Assembly: GCF_004323185.1 (NCBI RefSeq)
Contig: NZ_NAPS01000008.1
Location: 1-34,164, forward strand
Origin: Westiellopsis prolifica IICB1
GTDB taxonomy: Bacteria; Cyanobacteriota; Cyanobacteriia; Cyanobacteriales; Nostocaceae
Length of the DNA: 34,164 nucleotides
Reading direction: 5' to 3'
Shown: positions 25,801-33,347 of the stretch, piece after piece
Layout of the letters: the number at the start of each line of letters is the position of its first letter
Position numbering within the stretch: the first letter of the stretch is position 1
Position numbers and translations under genes: made by a program
The notes under the pieces: model-generated
What the model was told of the DNA's origin: nothing
Databases searched by the model: none
Seen by the model: only the letters and a program-made list of their open reading frames with translations

Positions 25801-27505
25801 GTTTCAGATAGTTCTCAAAGATTTAGATGCAGAAGAACAGCTACTTCATCTTCTAAATCGTCCTGATATAGCCATTGATTTGCTATTCTTTCAGCGAAGT
25901 TTTAAACCACTTAAAAACCCAGAAATAGCATTATCAAACTTGGTTAGTGATGTAAGACGTTTGCAACGTGTAATTTGGTTTATTTCTACTTACATAGAAA
26001 ATTTACAGGCAGATGTAATACACAAATACATTTACCCAATTCTTGAGAATGACGATAGCTTAATACGTTCAGGAGTTCTGGAGATTCTATATAAGTTTGG
26101 TGACAATGAGACTATCCAGAATTTTATCGACAGTTCTTGGAGATGGAATTCTAAGCATCACGGTAAGGAAAATCATTGGGGAAGTCTGATTCTCGGAAAG
26201 TATGGTAAAGATTTGACTTATTCCAATCTTAAGAACCGTATTCATCCAGCTTATAAAGGTTATGCTATTCGCTACCGGGGAATGAAATCAGAAGAAGTCC
26301 AACAATATGCAGATGATATTCACCAAATTTGGACTAAAATGGCTACAGAAGTAGCCGGGTTACCAGAGAATTTTCCAATTATTGAAGTTAACGTAACTAG
26401 TGAGGATAATTTCGAGGAGTTTTATTACAAAATTTCAATATCAGAAAATAACTTTGAGGAATCTGTAACTTTTTTCTCCCCAGATGTTGTTTGGGGAATA
26501 TGGAGTAGAGATAATTCTATAGAATCGCTTAAAGAATTTCAAGATATCAATGCAAACCAGAGGACTAGAGAAGAGGTTAGGAGTATATTTACTGAAACTC
26601 AGAATAGACAACTTGAAGCAGGAAACTACTTATTTTGTGAAATTATTCCTAGAGATGTTCTAACACAAATAGTATCTCAGCGTCCTGATTTAGTTGATAT
26701 ATGGCTAAATCCTATACAACCTGAGCAGGATAATACAGCAGAGAAAGTCATTCATCTAGGTAGTACTTTTTATCAAATTCTCTGCTCTGTTTTACTAGAT
26801 ATAAATCACCCGCAGGCAATAAAGTTATATCAGTACCTTAGAAATATTAATCGAAGAATTATCCTAAAAAATTCCAAGACGAATATCTGCTTTCTGGACT
26901 ATACTCTTTTTCAAGTTCCACCTAATGGTTCTATAGAAAATGAATGGCAGCGTCGGCTTGAACTTTGCTACTCAGACTTAGAACTAATGCAGCTTACTAT
27001 TGCTGCTCAACAAGGTCATGGTTTAGATTGGCTCAATTCTTACATAGAACTTAAGCTTAATTCGTCTGCTCCTTTAGATTTTTCTCGTGCCGTGGCGATT
27101 CTCGGATTTTTAGAAACCGATGCCGCTTTTACTCGCCTTAGTCAACTAAAAGAAGAACAACCAAACACTTGGAGGAAGGGAATAGTAGATATATCGTTCA
27201 TTCGATGGCAAACAAATTCGTGGGCTAAACATTGGTTTAAGTGCTTTATGAATACAGATGAGCGGGTAATCGCATGGAGCTACTTTAAATTATTCCTCCT
27301 TTGTGTTGATAGACGATTCTGGTTATGGAAAGACAACTTTATTTGTAATAATTCATCTGAGAATTTTCAAAAAAATTATCTTAATTTACTTGAAGATAAT
27401 ATGAATAAGATAGAGAAGTCTATCAAAGAAAATGAGAAAGAGCTAGAGAAATATTTTCTCTGTTACAGGTTCTCCCAAAATTTGTTGCAAAATCTTTCAA
27501 TATAA
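22823..27505 (+). CDS. Mrr-like nuclease / STAND NTPase, Avs4-like antiphage sensor (candidate)
   Basis: A 1560-residue protein from ATG 22823. Residues 1-125 form an Mrr-like PD-(D/E)XK nuclease: F20-E21-GLVAQLL helix, D48 in SQEGRDMSS, E62-C-K64 in VIAVECKRYL. A P-loop NTPase of the STAND type follows: GEEGDGKTW (260-268, K266), LLLVLDG (D342) and IITCRNEYW (R376). The remaining 1000 or so residues are helical repeat-like (for example LLSYEGSQEAYRLLQTLPTD, IRSGVLEILYKFGDNETIQN) and would be the ligand-sensing part. Order and length fit the Avs4 class (Mrr nuclease, STAND, long sensor), in which a phage protein triggers nuclease activity. AT-rich; all visible key residues are intact. Family assignment to Avs4 is inference. 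Confidence 0.7.
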   Translation: MSNQLFHALQKLRPSGVQGFEGLVAQLLEALTGRRFYLAKSGSQEGRDMSSRHYDSNVIAVECKRYLNTTNLNERELLGELVQARNSIPDLDIWVLVATREVDSKLIDNLTNQALNLGIHFEVIAEGIENPDSLEILCGCSPNIVINFLQSESIIPSNQVQELKKYLNNVAIHPQFQIKKELLKSKFCSVIIGYDNWRFKQNQHFLDCLKLEIKSHAAFGQPINVLSNDVRFIERKELLDKLDSWYSNWGNNKKIFTLLGEEGDGKTWGIAHWLGIKIQQSNLFPAVAFLSSNKISNHNPLILFSNILEQKLSLQYEHCKKRVERWFNNSSDNVPRLLLVLDGINERYDSSCWRDFLVQLCESLWYQNIAIIITCRNEYWQRKFDHLSFLKNHIHKYPISSYNNNELTEALKHHQLSRSDFSNELLKLLCKPRYFNLMLKHHKSIEISGEITVERLIYEDWKDRIERKGITLDDDKFRGLIRDLAEKTQEKNKKYLRDRDIEENLSFIFNKSEVFEELITGGILRNKENKNQIVPEFLHYGLGLLLVNQLEESIEQSGKNPEEIIAEWIEPQAEMDTKAKICHYASLIALTDPNLPLKAKTALLNAWISSRNPGLDIEKEFIAYLPCDPYAYIDLAEIIGSDTFQNPWAEELLKRAFMKWKEYSNILEILSKALEKWLGFLNCDGFSLQRNPSVSIEEIRHEINERAGQELKPGNFIFQGYNLTVIEDDGLLRLGRLALALISRLPRQNFVRAIATGILAEEIMGFPNKGDLFNWVFRTAPQTVWHEIKSEVEQLLASQSRVAKKAAYRLLSYEGSQEAYRLLQTLPTDLFPANTYDPCDLYIQWSQDNYENCIHRTDLTPDWIAGCIKSICINPELVVPDDLGKRLEVLVNQISINSIWSTYWSESNNFKLDQFEPTLCAYAPYSIADLVRQIIRNIAQRTGISLRQLSFHILENYLILDSEEKNNIYQAWQNFEQNCNTGSDLDNLAEAYLFQIVLKDLDAEEQLLHLLNRPDIAIDLLFFQRSFKPLKNPEIALSNLVSDVRRLQRVIWFISTYIENLQADVIHKYIYPILENDDSLIRSGVLEILYKFGDNETIQNFIDSSWRWNSKHHGKENHWGSLILGKYGKDLTYSNLKNRIHPAYKGYAIRYRGMKSEEVQQYADDIHQIWTKMATEVAGLPENFPIIEVNVTSEDNFEEFYYKISISENNFEESVTFFSPDVVWGIWSRDNSIESLKEFQDINANQRTREEVRSIFTETQNRQLEAGNYLFCEIIPRDVLTQIVSQRPDLVDIWLNPIQPEQDNTAEKVIHLGSTFYQILCSVLLDINHPQAIKLYQYLRNINRRIILKNSKTNICFLDYTLFQVPPNGSIENEWQRRLELCYSDLELMQLTIAAQQGHGLDWLNSYIELKLNSSAPLDFSRAVAILGFLETDAAFTRLSQLKEEQPNTWRKGIVDISFIRWQTNSWAKHWFKCFMNTDERVIAWSYFKLFLLCVDRRFWLWKDNFICNNSSENFQKNYLNLLEDNMNKIEKSIKENEKELEKYFLCYRFSQNLLQNLSI

Positions 27506-28047
27506 AAATTACTCAAATATCTAGGTTATTTGGGATGATATCAAGGATTTTCCCGTATATCCCTTAGTGCCTTTAACTGCCAAATCACAATGTATGTGAC
27601 CAAAAAGCCTAATGTTTCGTGAGCAAATCCACCCGATTAACCCAAACTTATCAATCAGCCCGACAGCACGAATGCTACAACCCTCATAATTTCGTTGGCT
27701 GATAAAACTTGCTTATGCTTGCTGCACATTACGCACAATCGGGTATAGTCCGCACCAATAGGAGCTGCTCATGTTGCGGCTTGCCCAATTGTCTATACAC
27801 GCTTCTATACCCCCGGTTGATAAATTGTTGCTATCAGTAGGGCTAAGGCTAGAGAAGCTGACATGAAGTGGTGCCACTGAAGGTGATCCAAAAATTTTCT
27901 GGTCAAGAACTTTGTCGGCGTTGCAAAAGTATTTAGAGGTGTTAGATGAAGATTTGGAATCAGCTGTCTCAACGCTCAGATTCTAGCAGCATCAGCTAAG
28001 ATAGATATTAATATTTACTATAAATTGAATAAAATATTTAGAATATA
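27506..28047. other. Gene-free stretch with short decayed coding-like segments
   Basis: No intact gene. The minus strand has a 62-codon open segment ending near 27526 (protein-like piece EGCSIRAVGLIDKFGLIGW) and, in another frame, a short hydrophobic piece. The plus strand has a 39-codon segment at 27867-27986 (WSRTLSALQKYLEVLDEDLE) ending in TAG. None has a start codon with a ribosome site. Probably remnants of inserted or deleted genes between the two nuclease genes. Confidence 0.4.
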
Positions 28048-29886
28048 ATGGATTACAAAATAAAGCAGCTTTACAAAAAACTGACTGATTTAGCAAGTAT
28101 TAAATTTGATAATTGGAATGAAAACGATGTCAGGGAAGATTTTATTAAACCTCTTCTTAACCTTTTAGGCTATCGTAAAGATACTGACTATGATATCAAC
28201 CGTGAGGGAAAACATCTCTTACATAAACCTTTTCTCATGATAGGTCGTAAAAGAGTTGATGTTGATTATGAGTTGTTAGTTCGTAAAAAACAGTTTTGGC
28301 TGATAGAAGCAAAACCAGCTTATCCTAAAAAAATACAAGAACAATCTATTTTTCAGGCACATTTTTATGCAATGCATCCAGAAGTTAGTGCTCGGTATTT
28401 TGCAGTTATAAACGGATGGGAAATTGTAATATATGATTCAAGAAATATTGATGAGAAGTATCAACCAATTTTGAGAATATCTGTTGATGAATTACCTCAA
28501 AGATTTCAAGAACTCAATAATATTTTGGGAGCTAAAAACATCATACCCATGTTAAAAAAACGTGTTCTTGAAGATATCCATGATATTCTTTCTGTTGAAG
28601 TTATTGATGAACGCCTACAGGAATTTTCTAAGGAAGTTAATTCTATACTAAAATTGGTTCGTCCTGTAGTTCAGCAGAACAGAATAAATGTTTTACTAAG
28701 AAAAGAGACAGAGCATTTTGCCAACGTAAAGCAAGAATTGATAACCCATACTTTTGATGAAATTATTAAAATTGATTTTGCTATCCCCGTTAATTTAGAT
28801 AATTTTCAAATAATTTATGAATTATTTATTATCAAATTTGAAGAGTTGAATGACAATGAAAAAGCTAATGTGATAGTAAATATTGTATCTACACTGCAAG
28901 AAAGACCTTCTATAAATCATCGCCGAAATCTTATACACCTGCTTATTCGGATTAAACCAATTGTTGAATATTTACCTAAATCTGTCTCATATATTTCGAT
29001 AAATGATGTTATTGTCAGAGAGATAAAAGTATGTTTAACACATTTTAAAGATATACCTTTAATAGCAAAATTTTATCAATTTGAGTGTAGTATTTATAGA
29101 ATCGCCTATAAAACTCACTTTTTTTTGAATGATTGGTTTGAACCTTTATTAAAAAGATTGGTCAAATTCAAAAAAGACATATGGCAAGATGAAGAGATAG
29201 TATTTCAAAATCCTAGCCTTCCCTCGGAAAGATTAGAAAAAATAGATGAGTTTATTCTTAAACTATATTATCAAAATAAAGATTTAGACGAAAATATTTT
29301 ATCACAATTAAATAGTGAATTAGACCAATATGAATTAGCAATTAATGAACGCGCTCAAGAGGAGGTCGCAAAGATACCTAGTAATGATAGAATTATCATA
29401 AACTACGAAAATTTTAATAATCCATACGACTATCTAAATTCTGGATTATTCCATATTCTTTCCTTTGAGATTAAATTGGTAATTGCAATAGTTAATCAAG
29501 AAATCTTAGACCTTTCTCTAGAATTATTACAACGTAAATTTACATCAAAAATTTATTCTTTAAATTGGGTCGAAGTTTTTATAGTAAAGTATTTGTATTA
29601 TACAAATAGATATGAATTTTCAGCAGATTTAAACACAGATAATAGTAATAATGAGTTATTAGTAATTTTAGAAAAATTGATTGAAAAGGAAAGAATATTC
29701 GCTGACTTTGTTGAAGAAAAAAATGATGAAAATAAAGTTATTAAGATTAAATTCAATGGTAATAATAATGAGCAAGAAGATTGTTTAATTGAAGGATATG
29801 TGAGTTTAGATAGCAAAAAACTTATAATAAATTCCTTACAAAGAAAGCCTTTATTTTCAAAAAACCCTATCAAACCTTTGCTTTGA
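28048..29886 (+). CDS. Protein with HsdR-like N-terminal nuclease domain
   Basis: A 612-residue, very AT-rich gene. Residues 1-140 match the N-terminal nuclease domain of type I R subunits: NENDVREDFIKPLLNLLGY (25-43), D71/D73 in RVDVDYEL, E87-A-K89 in WLIEAKP and the Q103-A-H-F-Y107-A motif. No helicase motifs follow. The remaining 470 residues are helical, with no recognised domain. It could be a stand-alone effector nuclease next to the STAND protein, or a separate defence gene. The ATG lies in an AT-rich leader without a ribosome site. Distinct from hsdR at 10341, which is complete. Confidence 0.72.
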   Translation: MDYKIKQLYKKLTDLASIKFDNWNENDVREDFIKPLLNLLGYRKDTDYDINREGKHLLHKPFLMIGRKRVDVDYELLVRKKQFWLIEAKPAYPKKIQEQSIFQAHFYAMHPEVSARYFAVINGWEIVIYDSRNIDEKYQPILRISVDELPQRFQELNNILGAKNIIPMLKKRVLEDIHDILSVEVIDERLQEFSKEVNSILKLVRPVVQQNRINVLLRKETEHFANVKQELITHTFDEIIKIDFAIPVNLDNFQIIYELFIIKFEELNDNEKANVIVNIVSTLQERPSINHRRNLIHLLIRIKPIVEYLPKSVSYISINDVIVREIKVCLTHFKDIPLIAKFYQFECSIYRIAYKTHFFLNDWFEPLLKRLVKFKKDIWQDEEIVFQNPSLPSERLEKIDEFILKLYYQNKDLDENILSQLNSELDQYELAINERAQEEVAKIPSNDRIIINYENFNNPYDYLNSGLFHILSFEIKLVIAIVNQEILDLSLELLQRKFTSKIYSLNWVEVFIVKYLYYTNRYEFSADLNTDNSNNELLVILEKLIEKERIFADFVEEKNDENKVIKIKFNGNNNEQEDCLIEGYVSLDSKKLIINSLQRKPLFSKNPIKPLL

Positions 29887-30027
29887 AGGATTTTCTGATT
29901 TAAGTAATCTCTTTGAGCCATTATCGCGCAACTCTAGTGTGCAGCATCAAAAATTAAAACGCTTGTATGAACGCATTTTTTCACTTTAATACCACAAGCA
30001 TTTCTTATTCAAAGCTTAATCGTGGCG

Positions 30028-30154
30028 AACTGGGAGCCGCTATACTTTCTTCGGGTGGTGTCGGGGACGGGCAAGAAGTTTACTTGTGGAGTGGGCCTTG
30101 ACTGGGCAGCCCGCCCCCGACAGTGGAGTGTCGTCACCCGAAGAACTCCCAGTT
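30028..30154. other. 127-nt nested stem structure between converging genes
   Basis: Three coaxial stems are seen: AACTGGGAG (30028-30036) with CTCCCAGTT (30146-30154); CTTCGGGTG (30049-30057) with CACCCGAAG (30135-30143); GTCGGGGACGGGC (30060-30072) with GCCCGCCCCCGAC (30109-30121, one mismatch). The apical loop is 36 nt and includes CAAG/CTTG. A T-run follows the outer stem. It is much more G+C-rich than its flanks and fills most of the 323-base gap 29887-30209. It could be a bidirectional terminator, a structured RNA, or a plasmid DNA site such as a single-strand origin; no known class is recognised. Confidence 0.75.
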
Positions 30155-30209
30155 TTTGAATAGTTATGAAGCTAAACGCAACACAATTTTTAAACTGTGA
30201 CCGAAGAAG

Positions 30210-31007
30210 CTAAATCAGATAAATGTTGCCGTCGTCGTCTAGCTGGGCCAACTCTGCCTTGACCAATTCTGCAAAAAGCTCACGAATCATCGCAGCATCC
30301 GCATCTTTAATGACTCCGTTTTTATTGACGGTGTTAACGCTCATTGGCTTGTCTAGTGTTGCTTCCTTCCTGAGCAGATAATCAAACAGCTTTTGAGCGT
30401 TTTCGCTTATCTGTGGTTTATCAGGCTGGACTGTTGCGTCAATTTCAAACTCCAGCGCTTTGCGGTTTTCTGCTTGCTTTAGCTGCTGCTGGATTGCTTC
30501 AATTTCCGCATCTACATCTTCTGCACTAACAGGAATATAGAGAGTTTCGCGGAATCTATCAATTGCATCCGCCATTTCAATGGCTTTCATGGCTTCGTAG
30601 GCTTCCCCACCTAGTTTTAGATCAGTAGCTCGTTCCTGGGTTAAGGATTGCAACTGGGCAGTTTTATTAATTGCCTCCACAGTCTCGTTATACTCACTAA
30701 TTGAAGCCATTTCTCTGGCTGCGTACCCCGCTAAAGGGAAAGCAGCACAGGCTATTGTTATGCCCAGAATTTTTGTTAGAGCTTCGTTAAAGTAAATTTT
30801 TGTTGGCTGTAACCTTGGTTGAGAGGGGTTTTCAATTGTGTAAGCCCTGTTCTGACAAGTGGTGATACCAAAATAATCTTCACAAATGCGATACTCACGC
30901 CAATCCTTTAAATAGCCTGGTATTGCTAGCCCTAAACTCACTAAACCCACAGCAAAGCTACCAAAAGCTAATTCTTTATAGCTGATTCTTAACGTAGTTT
31001 CAGCCAT
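30210..31007 (-). CDS. Membrane protein with two hydrophobic segments and helical C-terminus
   Basis: A 265-residue protein. Hydrophobic segments at about 12-31 (LAFGSFAVGLVSLGLAIPGY) and 78-96 (ILGITIACAAFPLAGYAA) flank a loop with two cysteines (CEDYFGITTC), perhaps a disulfide outside the cytoplasm. Residues 105-195 are helical and charged; the last 65 residues (AQKLFDYLLRKE to the end) look like a small winged-helix. Not recognised. Its start overlaps the preceding gene by 19 bases, so the two are co-translated. Confidence 0.6.
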   Translation of the reverse strand: MAETTLRISYKELAFGSFAVGLVSLGLAIPGYLKDWREYRICEDYFGITTCQNRAYTIENPSQPRLQPTKIYFNEALTKILGITIACAAFPLAGYAAREMASISEYNETVEAINKTAQLQSLTQERATDLKLGGEAYEAMKAIEMADAIDRFRETLYIPVSAEDVDAEIEAIQQQLKQAENRKALEFEIDATVQPDKPQISENAQKLFDYLLRKEATLDKPMSVNTVNKNGVIKDADAAMIRELFAELVKAELAQLDDDGNIYLI

Positions 31008-31354
31008 AGCACATACCCTCCCCCAACAATAATTAATGCGCTAGCCCCAACAACAACGGCTGACACGGTATCTCGATAGAGCCAAACCAAATTCCAAAAG
31101 CCAAACAGTGAGCAGAAGACAGCCGCAATACGCAATAAGCTAGCCGTTTTGTTGTGAGGGATATTACTAACAAAATAAGTAATGGTTAATATAAAAGCGA
31201 TTGGGTAAATCAAAAGCAACTTGGGGGCTATTTGGACTACAAAAGCAACTGCAACACCTGCACTCATCCATGAGAGAAATTCAGCCCAGTTACTTAGATG
31301 GATGTAAAACTTAGTCCCTTTACCACTTGGTTTTGGTTCAAAACTGGATTGCAT
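30989..31354 (-). CDS. Small polytopic membrane protein
   Basis: A 121-residue protein with about four hydrophobic segments (LSWMSAGVAVAFVVQIAP, LLIYPIAFILTITYFVS, LLRIAAVFCSLFGFWNLVWL, AVVVGASALIIVGGGYVLWL) after a short polar N-terminus. ATG 31354 is preceded by an in-frame TAA, so no longer form exists. The nearest AGGAGG (31384-31389) is 29 bases away, with a hairpin between it and the start codon. Function unknown. Confidence 0.62.
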   Translation of the reverse strand: MQSSFEPKPSGKGTKFYIHLSNWAEFLSWMSAGVAVAFVVQIAPKLLLIYPIAFILTITYFVSNIPHNKTASLLRIAAVFCSLFGFWNLVWLYRDTVSAVVVGASALIIVGGGYVLWLKLR

Positions 31355-31364
31355 ACAGTCTTAA

Positions 31365-31389
31365 GGGGCGTTACCGCCCCATTCCTCCT
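31365..31389 (-). promoter_or_regulatory. Hairpin between Shine-Dalgarno and start codon
   Basis: On the minus strand AGGAGG (31389-31384) is followed by GGGGCG-GTAA-CGCCCC (31380-31365) and then, after ten bases, the ATG at 31354. Folding would shorten the site-to-start distance from 29 to about 13 bases. It could also act as a weak attenuator between genes. Confidence 0.4.
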
Positions 31390-31391
31390 AA

Positions 31392-32063
31392 TTATTTGTC
31401 AGATTTCAAATGTCCGTAACGGATATACTCAGCGTCTTTCTGCCGCTTAATGCCGACAGATGCTAATAGTTCTTGACGGGTTTGTTGTAACTGTGCGGTT
31501 GCTGCTTGTCGTTTCTCTCCAGCTTGTTTCTGATTCTCAATAAGTTGCAAACTGGTTTTGAGCTTGCCTTCTCCCAGTTGCCCCATCAGTTCGTACTTTG
31601 CATCCAGGGCTTTAACCTTGCGGTCAACTTTCGCGGTTAAAGACTGAGCGTGTTTGTTGTAATCGGCAAGCGCCAGGAATGCGTCAGCAGTGGATCGATC
31701 AATGCGTTTCTTGCCTTCAACAACAATGTTTGTACTGGCAGCGTAAAACTCAGCTAGTTTGACTTGTCCAGCCATCAGGGTTGCCGTGTGCTTTAACATT
31801 TGGGCTAATGCTTTGGTGTTTAACCGAGCTACTTCTGCCACCTTGCCCACAGCAACAACTTTGTCCTTAAAGCTAGGATCTTGCATGTTGATATCAGGAA
31901 ATTGCAATCCGTAGGACTGGTAAAGCCCTTGCAGCATTGAAATAGCTTGAGGTAATGCAGCCTGTTTACCCATTTGCGCGGCATTGGTGGAGAAATCACC
32001 CTTACCACCTTTGACAACAGAAATTTGAGCTTGGTTAGTAGTGGTCAACTTGTTGAACTCCAT
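31392..32063 (-). CDS. Helical hypothetical protein
   Basis: A 223-residue Ala/Gln/Lys-rich protein from ATG 32063 (MEFNKLTTTNQ), which overlaps the upstream gene by 29 bases; an AAAGAGAA precedes the start. The region from about residue 70 onwards is almost entirely helical with heptad-like spacing (AEVARLNTKALAQMLKHTAT, LQLIENQKQAGEKRQAATAQ), so a coiled coil is likely. No membrane segment. Not recognised. Position between three membrane-protein genes suggests a soluble partner of a membrane complex. Confidence 0.6.
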   Translation of the reverse strand: MEFNKLTTTNQAQISVVKGGKGDFSTNAAQMGKQAALPQAISMLQGLYQSYGLQFPDINMQDPSFKDKVVAVGKVAEVARLNTKALAQMLKHTATLMAGQVKLAEFYAASTNIVVEGKKRIDRSTADAFLALADYNKHAQSLTAKVDRKVKALDAKYELMGQLGEGKLKTSLQLIENQKQAGEKRQAATAQLQQTRQELLASVGIKRQKDAEYIRYGHLKSDK

Positions 32064-32277
32064 TTGTTTGTTCTCTTTGTATTTGTGTAATTGATGACAC
32101 GACACGATAAGTCGTAATAAACAGAAGTCCAGTGAAAAGAAGAAGTACTAGAGCCATCCATGCTTCTAATAGACCACTTGATGGTGTTTCTTCTAATCGC
32201 TCTGTCTTACTGGTGGTGGTCGTGCCGTCTGCGTGAGTATCAGTAGTTTCAGTGCGAACAACAACACGTTTAGTCAT
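32035..32277 (-). CDS. Small single-span membrane protein
   Basis: An 80-residue protein from ATG 32277 (MTKRVVVRTETTDTHADG), which shares one base with the stop of the gene before it (TAATG). A Thr/Ser-rich N-terminus is followed by one hydrophobic segment (WMALVLLLFTGLLFITTY) and a short polar tail. Not recognised. Confidence 0.6.
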   Translation of the reverse strand: MTKRVVVRTETTDTHADGTTTTSKTERLEETPSSGLLEAWMALVLLLFTGLLFITTYRVVSSITQIQREQTNGVQQVDHY

Positions 32278-32831
32278 TAGATTTCGTAGAGCCAAGCCTC
32301 TGCTTCATCGTCATCAACAAAGGAAGTTCCTTGAGTTGCAAGTGCGTACAGTACAAGCGCGGTATCAACCTCGTACTCGCTAAACGCTGGGTCTTCATCG
32401 TCCCTTGCCCATGCACCCACATCCTTTAAGTTTTGGAATTTCTCTTGCAGTAAATACTGAGTAGATTTGCTCTCAGTAGCAAAAGGAATAACTTTCTCAC
32501 ATCCTTGAGCGATATCCCAAAGAATTTTAGGGTCAATATCTCCTCCACCAAAATGGGCTAAAAATTGCCCGTGCGCCAATGGGTAGGGAGTATCATCAAT
32601 ATCTTTGAAGTAGTCGTAGGGGTCAAAGTTTTGCTCTTCCCACTCCCACCAAGCGTCTGTAGCTTTTCTATACAGCTTGAAGTCAGTTGGTGTTTTTCTC
32701 CCCTCGTCCTCGCCTACGAGCAAGCCCCTAACAAAGTCATCAAACTCAGAGCGGTCGTCAAAATAGTGGGTGCGGTCTTCCGAGCCTGCAATGGTGATAG
32801 CAAAAGCGGCTGGATGATTGTTTTTAGGCAT
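32277..32831 (-). CDS. Strongly acidic hypothetical protein
   Basis: A 184-residue protein with about 40 Asp/Glu against 16 or so Lys/Arg, and many aromatic residues (AWWEWEEQNFDPYDYF). AAAGGA lies 9 bases before the ATG. No known domain was recognised. The composition recalls DNA-mimic antirestriction proteins carried by plasmids, but no ArdA or other motif is visible, so this is speculation. First gene of the second half of the leftward cluster. Confidence 0.58.
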   Translation of the reverse strand: MPKNNHPAAFAITIAGSEDRTHYFDDRSEFDDFVRGLLVGEDEGRKTPTDFKLYRKATDAWWEWEEQNFDPYDYFKDIDDTPYPLAHGQFLAHFGGGDIDPKILWDIAQGCEKVIPFATESKSTQYLLQEKFQNLKDVGAWARDDEDPAFSEYEVDTALVLYALATQGTSFVDDDEAEAWLYEI

Positions 32832-33077
32832 GAGTTAAAATCCTTTTAGGTTGCGTGTATTCGTTGTCGGATGCACCATGTCGGGGAAGGCGATGGTCAA
32901 GCATACCCGCCGTAGGCGATCGCTGATTTTTCGTGGCTGATTTAGAAGGCGATCGCTCATCCTTTGAATCCTCCCTTAAAAATTGGGCAGGCTTCTGGGT
33001 ATTGTCGCGAAGAAGAATTGGGCTAATCGAGGGAGCTTTAAAAGCCTGCCCAATTTTTAATGGAAACGTCTCATCCC
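32832..33077. other. Intergenic region with 19-bp inverted repeat and two HIP1 sites
   Basis: A perfect inverted repeat pairs 32976-32994 (TTAAAAATTGGGCAGGCTT) with 33042-33060, separated by 47 bases. The stem has a GC-rich core followed by AATTTTT on either strand, as a two-way terminator would, though the loop is long. Two HIP1 octamers (32916 and 32949) lie on the other side, near the acidic-protein gene. The region most likely ends one transcription unit and starts the next. Confidence 0.65.
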
Positions 33078-33347
33078 CTAGAACAGGCTTTGTTGTATAG
33101 CTTCATCTGTCATGGTGCAGAAATGCTGCCTGTACAAACTGGGAACCTCGTAGACGCGGCATAGTACCTTGTTTCGGTTAAGTTGCAGGTCAGCCTTTTT
33201 TCTTTGCCCAGGCAGTGGAGTAAACAGGTATTGTGTATGCCGGATGCTGCCAGTGCTGTAAAGATAACGGTACAGCGTCCCATCAATACTGTAGGTTTTG
33301 CTCTGAGTTAAAAGGGTTACACAATGAACAAGCTGTAAATCATCCAT
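33078..33347 (-). CDS. Small beta-rich hypothetical protein
   Basis: An 89-residue protein from ATG 33347 (MDDLQLVHCV), overlapping the upstream gene by eight bases, with GGGGGTGAG before the start. It reads as alternating strands (YSIDGTLYRYLYS, TQYLFTPLPGQRKKADLQLN, KVLCRVYEVP), compatible with a small SH3-like barrel. Not recognised. Confidence 0.55.
   Translation of the reverse strand: MDDLQLVHCVTLLTQSKTYSIDGTLYRYLYSTGSIRHTQYLFTPLPGQRKKADLQLNRNKVLCRVYEVPSLYRQHFCTMTDEAIQQSLF

Noticed and set aside
29598-29921. 107-codon antisense open frame at the end of the HsdR-N-like nuclease gene
   Set aside because: Phe/Leu/Ser-rich shadow of an AT-rich Lys/Asn/Glu-rich gene.
30028-30154. Retron or group II intron RNA as an explanation for the nested stems
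   Set aside because: No reverse transcriptase gene is in the window and no intron domain V-like motif was recognised.
32565-32849. 94-codon plus-strand open frame opposite the acidic-protein gene
   Set aside because: Shadow of the well-supported minus-strand gene, which has a proper ribosome site and operon context.
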